7,284 bases of DNA from Clostridiales bacterium UBA4959 (GTDB lineage: Bacteria > Bacillota > Clostridia > Oscillospirales > CAG-272). Location: NCBI GenBank assembly GCA_002397345.1, contig DHAH01000090.1, positions 1 to 7,284 on the forward strand, read 5' to 3'. The notes beneath the pieces are model-generated. The model worked only from the letters and a program-made list of their open reading frames with translations, had not been told where the DNA came from and ran no database searches. Positions 6,842 to 7,284 of this stretch are shown here, piece by piece; within the stretch, counting starts at the first letter, position 1, and each line of letters begins with the position of its first letter. A program made the translations under genes and the position numbers.

Positions 6842-6985
6842 GCCGACGATGAAAAACCGGCGCAAATATCGTTGGAGCGGGCAAAAACCATGCCGGTAGG
6901 CAGCCTTATTATATAGGCGAAGATCGCCCGACAAGTCAGCCCTGTGGATCGGCTGGCATATGTTTAAAATCAATCGTTGTAAATT
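6842..6985 (+). ncRNA. Structured leader RNA or independent ncRNA, unassigned
   Basis: Transcribed from the consensus promoter with no credible protein frame. Visible pairings: CCGACGAT (6843-6850) with ATCGTTGG (6868-6875); CGGGC (6878-6882) with GCCCG (6926-6930) enclosing TGCC/GGCA (6891-6902) and GCCT/AGGC (6903-6918); and CAGCC (6937-6941) with GGCTG (6951-6955). The 5' arm 6844-6850 can instead pair with a second ATCGTTG at 6973-6979, closing the whole domain. ACCGGC (6856-6861) can pair with GCCGGT at 6892-6897 or with the tRNA-Leu acceptor strand at 7057-7062. No terminator is evident before the tRNA, so it is probably a long processed leader. I could not match it to 6S, SRP, tmRNA or a known riboswitch. 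Confidence 0.45.
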
Positions 6986-7044
6986 CTGCCGGTGCAAAAG
7001 TCGCGCGGCAGACAACCGGAACTTAAAAATCCCGTGAGAGTAAA
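6986..7044 (+). pseudogene. Truncated tRNA-Leu copy (tRNA pseudogene or mimic)
   Basis: Aligns with the intact tRNA-Leu from just before its 5' end through the variable arm: CTGCCGGT, then GGCAGACA, then CCGGAACTTAAAAATCCCG, then TGAGAGTAAA. The D-arm interval is replaced by an unrelated stretch (6994-7006), one A is inserted in the anticodon loop region, and the anticodon stem is mispaired. The T arm, 3' acceptor strand and CCA are absent. It cannot make a working tRNA, but lies in the same transcript 69 bases upstream of the intact gene. CTGCC (6986-6990) still pairs with GGCAG (7007-7011). Confidence 0.75.
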
Positions 7045-7056
7045 TTATTTAAATCT

Positions 7057-7145
7057 GCCGGTATGGTGGAATAGGCAGACACCCGGGACTTAAAATCCCG
7101 TGAGAGTAAAATCTCGTACCGGTTCGACCCCGGTTACCGGCACCA
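7057..7145 (+). tRNA. tRNA-Leu (anticodon UAA)
   Basis: Acceptor GCCGGTA (7057-7063) pairs with TACCGGC (7135-7141), discriminator A7142, encoded CCA 7143-7145. Anticodon stem CGGGA/TCCCG (7084-7088 with 7096-7100) holds the loop CTTAAAA with anticodon TAA at 7091-7093, reading UUA. A long variable arm (GAGA/TCTC) marks a class II tRNA. The T arm is ACCGG/CCGGT around TTCGACC (7118-7134). All arms are intact. The 90 bases after it (7146-7235) hold no clear promoter or terminator, so it is probably co-transcribed with the next tRNA. Confidence 0.96.
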
Positions 7146-7235
7146 ATTAGCCGGGAATACCGCATGTTAAAGTTGAAGTCATTCTTTTACAATAATATCG
7201 AAAAACACTGCACGTTTGAATGTGCGTCTATATAT

Positions 7236-7284
<49 letters not shown>

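Noticed and set aside
6856..6930. c-di-GMP-I (GEMM) riboswitch in the tRNA leader
   Set aside because: GCAAA and CCGGTAGGCAGCC resemble conserved GEMM pieces, but the P1b hairpin has no room for a loop and the 3' closing part is missing, so the match is probably accidental.
6797..7015. 72-codon - strand open frame over the tRNA promoter and leader
   Set aside because: It is antisense to a perfect promoter and structured leader, with no ribosome binding site or family resemblance.
7057..7145. tRNA-Leu as an amber suppressor explaining the in-frame TAG codons
   Set aside because: The anticodon is UAA, which reads UUA. An amber suppressor would need CUA. The neighbouring tRNA is CAU.

Overview
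The window looks like chromosomal DNA from a low-to-mid GC Firmicute, most likely a gut-type Clostridia lineage. The reasons are strong GGAGG-type ribosome binding sites, clostridial-style half-size ABC exporters in tandem, an XRE regulator with a long helical C-terminus, a sigma-70/ECF factor starting at GTG, and a consensus sigma-A promoter ahead of tRNA genes. This taxonomic call is an inference from style, not from a marker gene.

Left part, + strand (1-2443): two consecutive ABC half-transporter genes. The first is cut by the window edge and only its nucleotide-binding domain is present. The second is complete. They overlap by one base (TAATG) and probably encode the two halves of a heterodimeric exporter. 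Both visible ATPase sites have canonical signature, Walker B and H-loop motifs.

Middle (2444-3826): a strong hairpin at 2521-2555 separates the ABC genes from a convergent - strand XRE-family regulator (2584-3663), which has its own extended -10 promoter and a clear ribosome binding site.

Centre-right, - strand (6358 down to 3827): a sigma-70-family factor starting at GTG 6358 ends at an in-frame TAG (5657-5659). The same frame then stays open for 555 codons to a second TAG (3989-3991) and for 53 more codons to a TAA (3827-3829). No internal start has a good ribosome binding site. The simplest reading is one sigma factor of about 843 codons, with a very large soluble C-terminal extension, interrupted only by two amber codons. 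Either it is a young pseudogene or the TAGs are read through. Upstream lie a promoter candidate, a hairpin that may act as an attenuator, a 43-codon small ORF running through that hairpin, and a second promoter.

Right end, + strand (6807-7284): a perfect TTGACA-17 bp-TATAAT promoter drives a roughly 215-nt leader with several possible hairpins. The leader contains a decayed 5' two-thirds copy of tRNA-Leu, then the intact tRNA-Leu(UAA), then initiator tRNA-fMet(CAU), which is cut by the window edge.

The two points most worth attention are the doubly amber-interrupted sigma fusion and the structured, tRNA-mimicking leader of the tRNA operon. I could not match the leader to a known RNA family.
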